Source: Calliopum simillimum
Taxonomy: Eukaryota; Arthropoda; Insecta; Diptera; Lauxaniidae
Length of the DNA stretch: 64,000 bases
NCBI GenBank assembly: GCA_951812925.1
Contig: OX638369.1
Span: 50,587,061-50,651,060, forward strand
Direction: 5' to 3'
Positions 1 through 12,539 of the stretch are shown piece after piece. Each line of letters opens with the position of its first letter. Position 1 is the first letter of the stretch. The position numbers and the translations under genes were made by a program. Below the pieces are notes generated by a model. The model was not told the DNA's origin, did not search any database, and saw only the letters and a program-made list of their open reading frames with translations.

Positions 1-247
1 TCTCAAGTATAGCTTAGTAATATTTCATATTTATTTTTTTAAAACTAGTTTATTTAATGAAGGTTTAAATGATAAGAAAGAATATGGAATCAAAAACTGT
101 CGCTCGGATCTAGTGTCGAGGATCCGGATCCGGATATGGTTTTAAGAAAAACCGGTATAGTTGGAAATTCTTGGATTTCAAAAATATTGATGTAATACGA
201 AAGGCAAAAAATTGTATTGAGAAAAGTTTTAAATTTGGCGTATATAT
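1..247. other. Unassigned AT-rich DNA
   Basis: I see no gene here. A short GGATCC/GGATCCGGAT reiteration lies near 119-136. The last 8 bases (240-247) are the left target-site copy of the adjacent hAT-type element. Confidence 0.6.
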
Positions 248-989
248 TAGGGCTGTTCAAAAAAAAAAAATTTTTCGAATTTCCAAGATATACTTTGGCA
301 TCACGATCTACAATGTAGAAAATGAAAAGTTTATTAAAAATGACGTTGAAAAAAATTTTTTTCTAAAATTAAGTAAAAAAAAAAAAAAACAATTTACACT
401 TGTTCCTTGGATGGTTTTAAGCATTTTATGCCATGGGCACTTTTTTGTACGATGCCTTCCTCTTGAGTAAAAAGCGTTTTGCCCTTCCCAGGGCTGCATT
501 ACTATGTTTCAAACGTTATGTCATCGAGCCTGCTGGCCCAAAAAAGTCTTAACATGTCTGGTCTTGAAGGTTTTTAAGAGCTCTTTTGAATGAGATCTTG
601 TAAATTAAAAAATGTTCAATTCGTTTAAGGCACGATGACTTTTTTCTTTGAAAAACCGTAAAATTTCGCCTCCTTAGGGCAGTTTTTCGTTTTTTAAGAA
701 GTGTAAAATTTTTTTTGTCAAAATTACAACGTAGGTTTTAAAGTTCATTAAAAAGCAAACAAAATGAATGTTTTTAAGGTACTCTAAAACAAATTTTTCA
801 AATTGTTTGACAACATTTTATAATTAATGCTAAAAAAAAAATAATAAAAATATATTTCTGCTTTGAGCCACCTTTAAATATGAATTTAAAAATCTGAAAA
901 ATTTTTTGGGATATTCTGTCATGATGTAGATCGTGATGCCAAAGTATATCTTGGAAATTCGGAAAATTTTTTTTTTTTGAACAGCCCTA
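248..989. mobile_element. Non-autonomous hAT-type element (MITE), 742 bp
   Basis: The ends are inverted copies of each other over about 65-70 bp and begin TAGGGCTGTTCAAAA. They are flanked by 8-bp direct repeats that differ at one base (GTATATAT at 240-247, GTATATGT at 990-997). Terminal TAGGG and an 8-bp duplication are hallmarks of hAT transposons. No transposase is encoded. Short frames inside (for example 171-470) are chance frames. Confidence 0.85.
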
Positions 990-997
990 GTATATGT

Positions 998-1894
998 ATT
1001 ATTTATTCGCCCTTCGAAGTTTCTGTTCAAAAACTTAAGAATGAATTCTTATAACAAATGTCATAATATACCCAGTCAAATTACTGCCGAAAACCTTACT
1101 TTGCAATGATTTTCCCTGAAATTCTCGAGAATATTCATTCATGATAACGCCTTTTGTGAAAGTTAACGGCTGCAGTTAAAATCTTGCAAAAGTTATGCAA
1201 CGAAATAGAGAATCAATAACTGCAAACCTACCAAAACGTAGATGAAACTCGAATTAAATATAACCCAAGGGTTGTGGAACAATTAAAGCGTTGCGTCGCT
1301 TATTACTATACAGTACTGCTGCATTGCTGTACGGAATTCACCCAATTTTTATATAATGAAAAATTATGATTATTGAGATAAAGACCTTTGTTAAGAAAGA
1401 GCAATGAAGAACTTGGATTAAGCTTCTACTTGACTGTATGCTAAAGTCGCAGGAGGTTAACTTTCTTTATAGCAGTACTTTTTAGCAAATTAGTTATGTC
1501 ATTCTGTTATAAATATGCACCATATTACTAAAGAAATAATAAATACAGATCAGTTATTGCGTTAAATTTCCTTCCCTTCGAAATATATTAAAAATTCTAA
1601 TCGATAATTCTAAATAAGAAGTTGAAAAAAGAAATATGTATGTATTGTTGCGTTACAAGTTATATAAAATATTATAATAAAAATAAATTTTTATTGTATT
1701 CCCCACGTAAACGCTCATATAAATTTGACAAAAGCTTATTTTGAAAAATATAATCGTTAGTTATGTTAAATAATTTGCTATAAAATTTCAAATCTATAAA
1801 TGAAAATAAAAAAACAAAATTAAATTCACAATGTTTTAAATGTTTACACTAAAAAAATCACTTATATATGATAGGAAAGACATTTTTATTTACA
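998..1894. other. Unassigned AT-rich DNA
   Basis: No coding potential, RNA gene or clear repeat is recognised in this stretch. Confidence 0.5.
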
Positions 1895-3465
1895 CTCGTT
1901 TTTCTGGAATGGTGTTCAGTTATAAGTTTGCGGAACCTCTAATTTTTTTTTTCTTACAATTACTAATGATGTTAGCAACAGAACTCAAAAACTTTTAAAA
2001 TCGAAAATATGTGCCCTGCCTTCAAAATAGGTCGAAAACGGTGTTTTCATAAAAAAGCACAACAAATCAAAACAAAAATACTCATTTTTGGTGTCGATAC
2101 GTCCAACGTAAAAGTTGGTAACTCGAAAATCGTAGTTTTTTGTTATGATCACTTTTGTATTGTTTTCGTTAAAACAAGAAAACCAAAAACAAAAATTTAA
2201 TAAATACTTTTGAAATCTGTAGACAAAATAAAGGTTTTTCGACTTTTAAATCGTTGTCTATATTCCAAATTGATTTACAGATATATTCACAATTTCAACT
2301 TATAATTTGGATAAAATGAATACATATGAGTTGTAACTCTAGTTACCATCTAATGTTCTCTTTCAGTTCCATAAGGAAAGTTGGTAACTTAACTTGCCAA
2401 CTAGCATGAACAATATTTTACGGACATTACATTGGTATGTATGACTTACAACCACTGATTTTTAAAGAAAAATTAACTAATAACTTTGTAAGTTAAGTTA
2501 CCAACGCAATTTGTCAATTTTCAACCGTGCATAAGTTATCAACTTAAGTTGTCAAGTTTTTGCATGGAGACCTCAGTAAAATATATTTAGGTTGTAACTT
2601 CAAAAAATGCTCCCAGCCCTTCAAATTTTAAGCTAGAGGTACCAAAATTTGACACAAGATGGAGTCTAATGCGCAGATTTCGAAAATCGTTGTCCCGTAA
2701 AAAGTTGGTAACTTGAGTTACAAACTTTTACGTTGGATGTATCGATGTGCTTGTCGTTGCTGAATCCGAATCCAGTCTCGGAATCGCTCTATCACGTATG
2801 GTTTTTGAGATATTCTAACCTAAAAGTTCACAAACACGGTTTTTGAGGTTATATAGACGATGCACGAAATTGTTTTGCTCTTTTTTACTAAATGCATCGT
2901 CTTCAAAATAAGGTATCAATTAATCTTGCATGATTTTTCTTAAAAAATGTATGACTCCTTTGAAAATGACACCATGGGGTGAAAATTTATATGAGAATCC
3001 ACATATGATTTTTAACTTTCATGTATAACTTTAAAATGGTCATAAGTTTTTAAGGAAAAATCATACAGACCAAATTTATAGCTTATTTTAAAGACGAAGA
3101 GTAGTACTAAGCGATGCTTATATAAGAAAAGAGCAAAATAATTTCGTGCGTCCTCTATATAACCTCGAAAATCGTGTTTTTTTTTTCTGTCAGGTTAGAA
3201 TATCTCAAAAGCCATACATGATAGTGCAATTGACCGGATTCCGATGCAGCATTGCCAAACACATTGATAATTAATATTTTTATGTTGGTTTGTTGTGCTT
3301 TTTACAAAATAACAGTTTTTCGACATATTTAGGGGGCGGGACACCTATTTTCGATTTTAAAAATTTTTGAATTTTGTTGCTAAAATCATTAGGTCTTGTA
3401 TGAAAAAATAAAATCAGGGGTTCCGCAAACGTATAATTAAACCCCGTTCCGAAGAACCGCGTAGA
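1895..3465. mobile_element. Long foldback (inverted-repeat) element
   Basis: The left arm from about 1895 and the right arm to about 3465 are inverted copies of each other. Matching landmarks are the block around GTTTGCGGAACC (left 1927, right about 3420-3432 on the other strand) and the block containing GAGATATTCTAACCT. Once the nested element at 2094-2745 is removed, the arms are roughly 450-500 bp around a centre near 3000. No transposase is visible, so this is a non-autonomous foldback element. The same core words recur at 5.7-6.5 kb and, more weakly, near 14.1 kb. The exact ends are uncertain. Confidence 0.75.
2094..2745. mobile_element. MITE nested in the foldback element
   Basis: The termini TCGATACGTCCAACGTAAAA and, inverted, TCGATACATCCAACGTAAAA mark an element inserted in the left arm of the 1.9-3.5 kb foldback. 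The mirror arm lacks it. A shorter copy of the same family lies at 31653-31920 with matching ends and an internal GCTAGAGGTACCAA block. It encodes no protein. Confidence 0.75.
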
Positions 3466-4425
3466 TTTTTGTGTAAAATAATACTATAAATATTTTTTTT
3501 TTTAATTACTTATTTGATTTCCTTTACTATCAGATATGGCGGTAATATTTTTCAGTACGTAGAAATATCACCATCAATTGAATCTGAAACCCCCCATGTT
3601 ATTATTTAATTTTTATTTTAATATTTTATTATTTTAGTATTTATTTTTATGTATTTATTACGACCAACTTCTGTTGAACTTATTTTTTCCTCCGTTTTTC
3701 TTAAGTTTTCCGATAACATGCTTCCTTTACGAGACAATGTTTAGTAAGTTATTCTGAATTAATTTCGATGCAATGGTAACACTTCTAAATAAGTTGCCAA
3801 ATACTTTCTAATGTAATTTCTAGATAAAGGATGCTTTCTTGCTTCTAAGCAATAGTTAGTCTATGCATTTCCCACAAATTCATTCACACAACACCTTATG
3901 TCTAATGGATTTCTAACAGTACAGGAAAGCTATTCATATTTTAATATTGTTTCCTTTATTTTTCTGTACATACCATATTAACTTATAAAATATATAAAAA
4001 CGATAGAAATGGAAAAATAACAACAGCAAGTAAATTTTAACAAATTTATTAAATGTCTGAGTGTAAGGTACATTATTTTAAATCTACGTGTTAAAAAAAA
4101 AAACAGTATATGAAATGCAAAAGTATAAGTAAATAAAAAAAAATGCATATATATGAAATTTATATAAGAAATATGTAAATACATTTGTTTTAAACATTCG
4201 TAATTATTATTTATTATTTACATACTTTTATTGAAACTGTTGTATGTAAATATCTAAATTTATGTTGTTGAGATTGTATACCAGTAAGTTTTAATATCTC
4301 AATAAAATCATTACTCCATTTTTCCCAACATGGTTTATATATTTCTTGAAACACAAATTGAATTCATTAGAATCAGATGCAGTAAATAATTATTATTTGT
4401 TAGTTTTCTTTATGATTTGTAATAA
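3466..4425. other. Unassigned AT-rich DNA
   Basis: Mostly A/T-rich with poly-T and poly-A runs. No gene or repeat boundary is recognised. Confidence 0.5.
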
Positions 4426-5233
4426 TTATACCCTACACCCAGGGTATATTCACTTTGTCCTTCCGTTTGTAACGCAGAGAAGGAGGCGTGGCAGGTATAG
4501 AAAAGTATATATATTCTTGATCAGCGTCACCTCCTGAGTCAATATAGCCATGTCCGTCTGTCTGGCTGGCAGGCTGGCTGGCTGGGTGGCTGGCTGGCTG
4601 TGTGTTGAAATACACTTTTTGGGAAAACTGAACAAGATAATTCAATGAAATTTGGTACACTGCCTCCGTCGTCAAAGTTAGCTCGGGGGATTGAAAATGA
4701 GCGAAATCGGTCAACGGACACGCCTACCGCCCATACAAAAAATATATTCAAAATACAATTTTAGGAGTATTTTTCACGACAATACAACCACAATACACAT
4801 AAGTACTACGAATTGTAAGCGCAAGCTTTGAGAAAAAATTGAGCAAATTCGGACAAGAAAGCGTGGCACCTCCAATATAGGCAAAATCTTCAAAACGCTA
4901 TACTGAAAGCGTTTTTTGAGATATTCGAACCAAATTTGACTCAGACACTAAGAATTATAAATGAAAGCTCTCAGCGAAAATTGGGTGAAATCGGACAAGG
5001 GGCGTCGCACCTCCCATATAAGCGAAAGTTTCAAAATGCTATACTGAAAGAGTTTTTTGAGATAATCCAACTAAATTTCACTCTGACACTAAAAACTATA
5101 AATGCAAGCTCTGAACAAAAACTTGGTGTACTCGGACAAGAGGGCGTGGCACCTCCGATATTAGCAAAATTTTCAAAATACTGTGTGTAGGGTATTTATA
5201 TTTTGGCCAGGCCAAAAGTTGCACCCTTACTAG
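4426..5233 (+). mobile_element. Helitron-like (DINE-1/INE-1 type) non-autonomous element, apparently full length
   Basis: It starts TTATACCCTACACCCAGGG after an A and ends CTAG (5230-5233) before a T, as expected for Helitron insertion between A and T. A perfect 8-bp-stem hairpin (TTTTGGCC-A-GGCCAAAA, 5201-5217) lies 12 nt before the CTAG terminus, the classic Helitron 3' signature. A (GGCT/CTGG)n microsatellite occupies about 4565-4605. The 3' half carries diverged tandem units of about 120 bp with GGCGTGGCACCTCC boxes. No Rep/helicase is encoded, so it would depend on a helper. Copies or pieces lie at 16.6-17.4, 33.9-34.3, 43.3-43.5 and 60.8-64 kb. Confidence 0.85.
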
Positions 5234-5734
5234 TTTTATCTTGTATTTAACTTTTTTACGTTTTACAAATATTAATAATTTTTGTATTTACATACATATT
5301 TGGTATTTTAAGGAATTTATACGTAAACCCCTGAAAAAGTCGCCAAAAAAGTGATGAAACGTTGAGAAAAAGTAATGAATGATTTTTTTAGTGTTAATTA
5401 CACAAACTTATTGGTAAAAAACTGCGACAACATAAATTTAAATAATCATAAAAATGTAAGTATCATTATAAACATTCGCACTATTTTGTTTATCATTATT
5501 GTACAATTCTTTTATGAAAACATGTAAATTATTATTTTCAAGTATCTGAAATATGTATGTTGCTTAAGTACATATGTAAATTATTTATAGTTAATTTTGC
5601 GCTGCCATAATTTAAGTATAAAATGATGCACGTTTTTTGCTAAATTTCAAAGATATTTTAAAAATTTATAATTCTTTGGAAAAACTCAATTGCACAGATA
5701 TATTTTGCTCGCAATTTAAGCCAATTACGCTCTT
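5234..5734. other. Unassigned AT-rich DNA
   Basis: No gene, RNA or repeat feature is recognised. Confidence 0.5.
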
Positions 5735-6490
5735 CACACGTAATTCAAAAAGAAGTTCCATAAAAATTCCTGATGAAACGGTTCACCACACCTTATTCCA
5801 GCTATTTCATAGTTTCGAAACATAATCCGAATGAAATCCTAGTTGACCGTTTTTAAAATGGTGTCAAAAAACGGTAGGTACCTCCATTTGAAAAAACACA
5901 ACAAACTAAAATCAATAGTAATTTTCGATATATTTCTCGGTGCCGAAACCGAATCGAGTCTCGGAATCGCTCTATAACTTTTGGTTTATAAAGTAATCTA
6001 ACCTAAAAGCTCAAACATTTTTTTTTCTACTTAATGCATCGCTTAGAACTATCTTTTGTCTCCAAAATAAGCTATGAAGTGTTCTTGTTAGATTTCTTCT
6101 TAAAAAGTTATGACCACTTTAAAATGATTCATGTAAGCTAAAAATCGTATGTGTACTAAGCGATGCATTTGGTAGAAAATTGCGTCCTCTATATAACCTA
6201 AAAAATCGTGTTTTTGAACTTTTAGGTTAGAATATCAAAAACCAAACGTGATAGAGTGATTCCGAGACTGGATTCGGCTTCAGCACTGACAAATATCGAA
6301 AATGACTATTTTGGTTTTAATTTGTAGTTTTTTTTTTCCAATGGAGGTACCGTTTTTCGATCTTATTTTAAAAAACCATCAGCTAGGATTTCATTCGGAA
6401 CAGATTTCGATACTATGAAATAGCTGGATTTAAGATACCGTGAACCGTTGCATTAGGCATTTTCATGAAACTTATTTTTGATTGAGAATA
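5735..6490. mobile_element. Foldback element, same family as 1.9-3.5 kb
   Basis: The arms are inverted copies, for example CGGTTCACCACACCTTATTC near 5780 against its reverse complement near 6435-6448, and CCGAATGAAATCCTAG in both arms. The internal core (TCGGAATCGCTCTAT, TCTAACCTAAAAG) matches the element at 1.9-3.5 kb. No protein is encoded. Homology fades gradually at the ends, so the boundaries are approximate. Confidence 0.75.
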
Positions 6491-7199
6491 TGTGTGTCTT
6501 AAAGATGAGAAAAAAAGTCTACAAAAAGATAGGCGTAGTATTTATATTTATAGATTTGTGCTTAGCTGTTGCTTAGTTCAGTTTTCCTAGCAACAACTTA
6601 CGAAAAACCTCTTAATATTCGTCATGGTCTTCTTTTGAAAATAAATGTAGCGATTTCAAAAATGACAGGATGACAATGGCAATGGCAATTTTATACATTC
6701 TTGAGTTTAAAAGACATAATTGTTCTGAATTTGTTATATAGTCTAAAAGTTTTTTTTATATTACGCAAATTATGTTTTTGTGAACTGGTTGATTAATTGC
6801 TGGAAATTTAGTTTTCGCTGAGAATATTTTTAAAAAAATTTTTGTATATTATTTAAATATTATGTACTCCCTTTACAATAGATATCGTGGCGTCAATTGT
6901 ATAATTTATTTGTGGCAAAAAAGAAAATCTGCTTAAGTCGATTTTTTATTAGAAAGCAAAGCAGATTAATAGTCTTAGCAAGGAAGACAACTGACTGATT
7001 TTCAAATGTTTACATCTTAAAAGTTAAGACAAGAATTGAAATTTTTATTTACAAACTTTATTCTTTGAGCTAAAATGAAAGCTTAAGTCAAAGCAAGGTC
7101 TTAATGAAAAGTTTCAATCGGTTGATATAAGTGATAACTGATGGGACAATTAACCAAAAAACGATAATAATCGGTTATTCTCCTTTGTTCCATTCATTT
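6491..7199. other. Unassigned AT-rich DNA
   Basis: No coding region is recognised. There is a short GACAATGGCAATGGCAAT reiteration near 6673. Confidence 0.5.
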
Positions 7200-8300
7200 C
7201 AACTGGCTGCTTTAACTTTACTAGACCCAAGACGTAAAAAAATTAATTTTTAAGATGCATTAGCTTTATCGATACCTAAGAACCGAAATGGCTGAAATTG
7301 CTCACACAGACGACAGCATTGAGGATCGAAGTGAATATCTGGTGATATTGAATTTGATGTATGGGCTTACAATAAATCTTTGGTCCAGAAACGTAACAGA
7401 AATGAAATCTGCTCAAGATTATCTAATATGTGCAGTAGGGTGTCTCTTATTTGGGAAAAGTCAAAATTTTATGTCGCGCTCCCCCAGAATCGAAAGACTT
7501 TGAGAAAAAAATGAGATCCCCTAAACGACAGGTTTTTTTAAACGAATTAACCTGTGCCACGAAGACATTCAAATTTAAATGAAAATTAACATAGATTTTA
7601 TATACTTCTTGTTTTAACTTGCTGGGAATCGCGTTGCCTGAAATATTTTTCGCCATCAATTGTGTATCTTATTGTTTTTCGGGTCGCTGAACACAAGCAA
7701 GTTAAAACAAGAAGTATATAAAATCTATGTTAATTTTTATTAAAATTTGAATGTCTTCGTGGCACAGGTTAATTCGTTTAAAAAAACCTGTCGTTAGGGG
7801 ATCTCATTTTTTCTCAAAGTCTTTCGATTCTGGGGGAGCGCGACATAAAATTTTGACTTTTCCCAAATAAGAGACACCCTAATGTGCAGTGATATCCTAA
7901 TCCTATGCCCATGGGCACTTGAGCTTTTATGCCTTATAGCTTCCAGTATACGATTCACTCACAGATAAACGATCAACTGTGCCGGAAGTCGTGCAGATCT
8001 GCGTCACTTGCTTCTAGCTTACACAAAATATAAAAGCTTTCAATGAGCTTTTATACATTAATAAAATTCACTTGTATTGAGTTTGGTTTTCACTGTTCTA
8101 GTGCTTGATATCCGTATATTATAAGCTTTACAATCCTTCACAAAAATATTGTCTTTTGACTGGTGCTTCAGTACCGGCAGAGCGCCTATTTTCCAAAGCT
8201 AGTCAGTGTCACTGCTATGGAAAAACGAAACCAATTGACAACTAAACGCCTATCAAAACTTTTGTTTTTAAATTCTGTCCTTAACAAGGAAAAAATTTAA
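7200..8300 (+). pseudogene. Decayed hAT transposase, C-terminal half
   Basis: The + strand keeps two hAT landmarks in broken frames. At about 7208-7270 the translation reads LAALTLLDPRRKKINF, then a stop, then DALALS, matching the hAT LDPR-K--F segment. At about 8180-8290 ASVPAERLFSKASQ is followed, after a frameshift, by EKRNQLTTKRLSKLLFLN, the start of the hAT dimerisation domain. Several stops and at least one frameshift show it is dead. A separate hAT MITE (7436-7881) has inserted into it. Family assignment comes from motif recognition only. Confidence 0.7.
7436..7881. mobile_element. hAT-type foldback MITE, 446 bp
   Basis: An almost perfect palindrome with arms of about 195 bp, beginning TAGGGTGTCTCTTATTTGGG. 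It is flanked by identical 8-bp target duplications ATGTGCAG (7428-7435 and 7882-7889). The high arm identity and perfect duplication suggest a fairly recent insertion. It interrupts the older hAT transposase relic. Confidence 0.92.
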
Positions 8301-8763
8301 TAAAAACTGATTAAGTCTAGAAAAAATGTGTTTTAAATAATTAGATAGCAAATTGTTATAACTCAAATATTTTTATTACGATTAATCGGTTAATACCTTG
8401 CAATTAATAATTGTTTTCTTTCAATTAATCATATGGTTCATGAATCAATTAAAAAATTTTTTTTCCATCACTATTAACGATTGATTTTTAGTCACTTGAT
8501 TCGTTTCGTGTTCCATGCTAAGGCTATAAATTTGCTTTTATATCTATAGAATTTATGTTGCTTTGCTTTTTTATAAAATATCGAGTTAAGCAGTTTTTCC
8601 TTATTGTCACAGATATATTATCAAATATATTTTTCTTCGCAGTTTTTGAAAGAGCTAAAAACAACTTAGAACTCAATTAATGTCGAAATTTGGAAAAATG
8701 TTTTTCTTCTGTTTAATCAAAAAGAGATAATAAGTTTTTTGAATTTCAATAGAAATTGAGAGT
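8301..8763. other. Unassigned AT-rich DNA
   Basis: No gene or repeat boundary is recognised. Confidence 0.5.
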
Positions 8764-8889
8764 ATTCCTAAAAACGTGTAAATGCCTCAAAAGCCTTGTA
8801 AACTCGCAATAGTTGTCAATATCAATACGAATTTTCGCAGCTTTACGAGTTTACGACGTTTTCGAAGCATTTACACGTTTTAAAGAATT
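8764..8889. mobile_element. Small foldback MITE, family with 37.66 kb
   Basis: Inverted arms contain AAAACGTGTAAATGC and TAAACTCG facing each other. The same structure (AAAACGTGTAAAAGC, GTAAACTCGTAAA) occurs at 37659-37797. No coding capacity. Confidence 0.75.
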
Positions 8890-9234
8890 TTATGCTGCTA
8901 ACGAAAATAATGGTTGGATAGTTCACAACTGACGTCTCGATCTGATGAATAAAACTAAGTAGTTACTGATTGCAAAGACTTAATCGACTTTTCTAGGTAA
9001 TACTCAAACAAATTCCAAATGATCTCAATACATACTTATGATTCCCACTCACGTTAAATACTTGAAAATTAGGCAAAATTTTGAAAATGTACCGACCTAT
9101 CAGGATTTTGTTTTTTTGTGGATTCCTTTTGTTTTGTCTTTAAAATCTAAAATAATTGGGTCTAAGGAGTTTTTTGCAACTCCTTTGAAAAAATTCAAAA
9201 TGATGTTACGGCTTTTTGCATTTCAGGTGACGAT
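8890..9234. other. Unassigned DNA
   Basis: A 110-codon open frame starts at 9038 and runs to 9370 into the next repeat. I recognise no domain and treat it as chance. Confidence 0.45.
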
Positions 9235-9460
9235 ATGTACCCTTATATACTTCTTGGCGCTGAATCCGAGGTCAGAATTGCTTATATATTTGCAGGATTT
9301 TGAGATATCCTTGCTTGAAGTTGCGGAAAGCGCTGTATTTAGAATTGTAACGCAGTTCCGGGTAAATTAAATTTTAATAATAGTATCGGATAGTCATAAT
9401 CTTTCTTATCAAATTATGACTTCAAACTTTTTCAATTGAACCCAAACTCTCCGAGTTATC
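9235..9460. repeat. Solo arm of the 46.2-46.65 kb foldback family
   Basis: The block from GTACCCTTATATACTTCTTG through GCGCAGTTCC-like sequence to ATCGGATAGTCATAATC matches the right arm of the inverted-repeat element at 46185-46650. Only one arm is present here. Confidence 0.65.
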
Positions 9461-9534
9461 AAATTCTGACCTCGGATTCGGAATTAGCGTCGAAAAGTAC
9501 GTATGCGTATATGTATACATATATCTACAAGGCC

Positions 9535-10050
9535 GGTTTGGTGAAAAAATAATTGAAAAAACGGCTCCCTATTTGAAAGCTTGAAAGTATCTAGGAAACA
9601 GATAAAATTCTTTTTTGAATTACTCGAAAAACAGCCAAAATCGTGTTTTATTCATAACTTCTGCAGCTGATGTCCGATGTTTAAAAATTATATACTGTTG
9701 TAAAGGGCCAGAATTAGCACTTTTTGGGTAAAATGTAAATATATTTTAAATTTTTTTTTTTTTTTAATTTTATAAAGAAAAACGTGACATTTAGGGGGTT
9801 GCCAACCAGAGAAACTAAGTAGAACTAGTCGAATATGTCCTCGGAGGTCCAAAAAATATGAAGAAAAAATGTAGGCCTAATTAAGTCCTTTACAACGATA
9901 CATAAACATCGATCTGTTGAAATTATGGAAAAAATACTGTTTTGGCTGTTTTTGAAGTGGTCAAAAAAAATATTTTTTTGTTTTTTAGATACTCTCAAAG
10001 TAAGCTTTCAGATAGGGGCGTTTTTTTTCAAACTTATTTTTTGTTTTGTG
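9535..10050. mobile_element. Foldback element
   Basis: The left arm (CTATTTGAAAGCTT near 9570) and right arm (AAGCTTTCAGATAGGGGCG near 10003-10020) are inverted copies. CAGCCAAAA-type blocks and the TGTAAAGG word are also mirrored around a centre near 9790. No transposase is seen. Confidence 0.7.
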
Positions 10051-11230
10051 TGCCTGTGTAATTGATCGAAAGAAGTGCAACTTTCAAATTGTATAAAATC
10101 AATATTTGATGTCTTTGAATGAAAAAAAAAAAAAAAAAAACACAAGAATACCTTTTGAACACTCCAAAACTTTGAAAATCCGGCTTTTAAAGTACTTGAA
10201 GAAGGACACTCAAATTAAGATCTCCACAAAAAATAAAATTTTTTCGGACTTTTCTGGAAGTTAGACACTAATTTTTGTCCTCTAAATATCAGTTTAGTAA
10301 ACTTAAAAAGTTATATCTTAGCTTAGTGTTATATAATTTTCACTCCAGTGCTTTTAAAACTACTATTGTTAACCTTAGCTATAATTAATACCAATATGTA
10401 TGCAAAACTGTTGTTTAGGGTTCTTAATGAAAGTTAAATACATATATATATATATATACATATAACACATTATTTATAGAGAATGCATGTAACTTACAAC
10501 TTAAATTACGTAATGAACATATTTGAAAAAAGGAAGGTTAAACACTTTCATTGCATTAATACAATATATATAACTTAATAACATAAATACATATATACAT
10601 ACATGACGATTAAATTATATACATATATACATACTTATCTGAAATAAACCACTTATTACATTTAAAAAAAAAAAAATTTAAATAAAAGAAAAATTACATA
10701 CGATTATATGCAAAATCATACATATTACTGCATACATATTTATTATTACAACAAACATACAAATATTTATATGAACACATATGTATGTATCTATTCATAT
10801 TAAGTATATACATATACATATGCATACATATATAGAAATCGTTAAATTCTTGCTAGCGTAAACGTTATTTAAATTGATTCAATGATCACAAAAAAGTATT
10901 TAAAATTTAACAAAAAAAAAAAAAAAACAACTATTATGAAACGTATTATAATTAATTAATAAATATTATTGAAATTATAATTACAACGTCATCATTACAC
11001 AATATCAAAAAAAAAAAAAAAAAAAACAAAAAAAATATTAAAGAAATTGATAGTTAAAATTGTATAATTAATTAAAGAAAATCAGAAAGTCACATCATTA
11101 GCATTGCTCACCCAACACCCAAATATTAATTCAATGCATTACAAGTGACAAAAAAAAAAAAAAAAACCAACATAATAAAATTAAAAAAGAACAAAAATAC
11201 TTTCTTGCAATAAATGTATAAAACTGAATT
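10051..11230. repeat. Simple-sequence and A/T-tract-rich DNA
   Basis: There are long A-runs at about 10122-10140, 10910-10926, 11009-11026 and 11152-11166. TA/TACATA microsatellite occurs at about 10437-10465 and 10605-10830. No coding potential is recognised. Confidence 0.7.
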
Positions 11231-11626
11231 ACCAAAAACGCTTGTTTTATTTAACATTTTCTAACCGATTAGACCGAACATATCTGCAAAACATGACTCG
11301 GTGTTCAAATAAGATATCTTAATGGGACGACGTTTTAGTGTGCTAGACATGGAAAATTCAAAATCTTAATTTTAAATTTTTGTATGCAGAAATGTTTTAA
11401 TATGTCCACTTACCTCCAAAATTGTATTTTTATATTCTTTGGTTATTATTAAGTACATATATTTGCTCTTCAAAGTTGATATTTTGAATATAATAAAATC
11501 TAAAAAAATTTTGTAACGGAAAGCGCTTCAACCTCAGTAAATTTTGTGGTAATTTTTCCATGAAATAAAATTAAGAAAAAAAAAATCCAAAATTGACTCG
11601 ATGCATAAGCTTTCAAAAATATATAT
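11231..11626. other. Unassigned AT-rich DNA
   Basis: Nothing recognised. Confidence 0.45.
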
Positions 11627-12539
11627 TGGGTGCTATTATTGATTCCGTTCGATAAGGAAATGTTCGCGGAAAGAAATATCGTTCGATATGAAAACTACTA
11701 TTATTGATTCCGACGGTAGAGGAATATCGAACGAGAATATTGGAAGCCCTGAAATAAGAACATCTCCAACATTTTGACAGATGACAAAGGATAAAAAAAA
11801 TTAGAAGTGTCAACAAAGAAAAATTATGAATCTTTGATAATTTTTTGTAAATATTATGTGGATAAAATAGCTTTTTCAGTGCGATTTAAGGATTAATTAC
11901 ATATAAATTTTAGAGTTCGGTGAAGACGCGCGTTTTTCTAAAGTTGTTTTTTGTAAAAAAGTGTTTGTTGATAATTGTTTTTTTTTCCAAGTGATAACAT
12001 TTCATCGTTTGATCACCGTTGCGAAGGTTGGATGTGAAAGTGACTTCTATATGAGTTGTATATCTTATCAAAATAAAGATGAATTGTTTCCTTTATACAA
12101 TAAAATAAAATGAAGTGTTTCTTTTATGAATTTTAAGTTTTATTTTAAAAATAAATTTTGTAATTTTTAATTAAACCGACTATTGTGTAGTTTCAAAATT
12201 GTTATTAAATATTTAGCTTACTTTCCCAATCAAGAACAACAGCAAAATTAACAAAAAAACATATATTTTTAACATTTTATAGTCTTTCCGACACAAAAAA
12301 TTCGCGGAAGGAAAATACTGAAATATATCTATCCGTCGGAATCAAGAATACACAAAAATAAACGTCACTTCGATGTCAGGGATGTTAAATTTGTCAAATT
12401 ATTTGCGGAAACAATAATGCCAAATATATCTGTTTTTGCGGAACAGTGATGACAGATGTATCTACTTTTTGGAATCAATAATAGCAAAATTTGCTTCCGC
12501 GCGGAAAATGCTTTCCGATGGAATCAAGAATAGCACCCA
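11627..12539. mobile_element. TIR element, about 913 bp, with GATTCC-rich subterminal repeats
   Basis: The ends are GGGTGCTATTATTGATTCC and, inverted, GGGTGCTATTCTTGATTCC. Subterminal regions repeat the words ATTGATTCCG and GCGGAA several times in both orientations, a pattern often seen where transposase binds. Possible 3-bp ATT duplications flank it (11625-11627 and 12539-12541). No protein is encoded. The superfamily is not determined. Confidence 0.75.

Noticed and set aside
9038..9370. 110-codon open frame as a gene
   Set aside because: It overlaps a repeat arm, shows no domain and starts in low-complexity AT-rich sequence.
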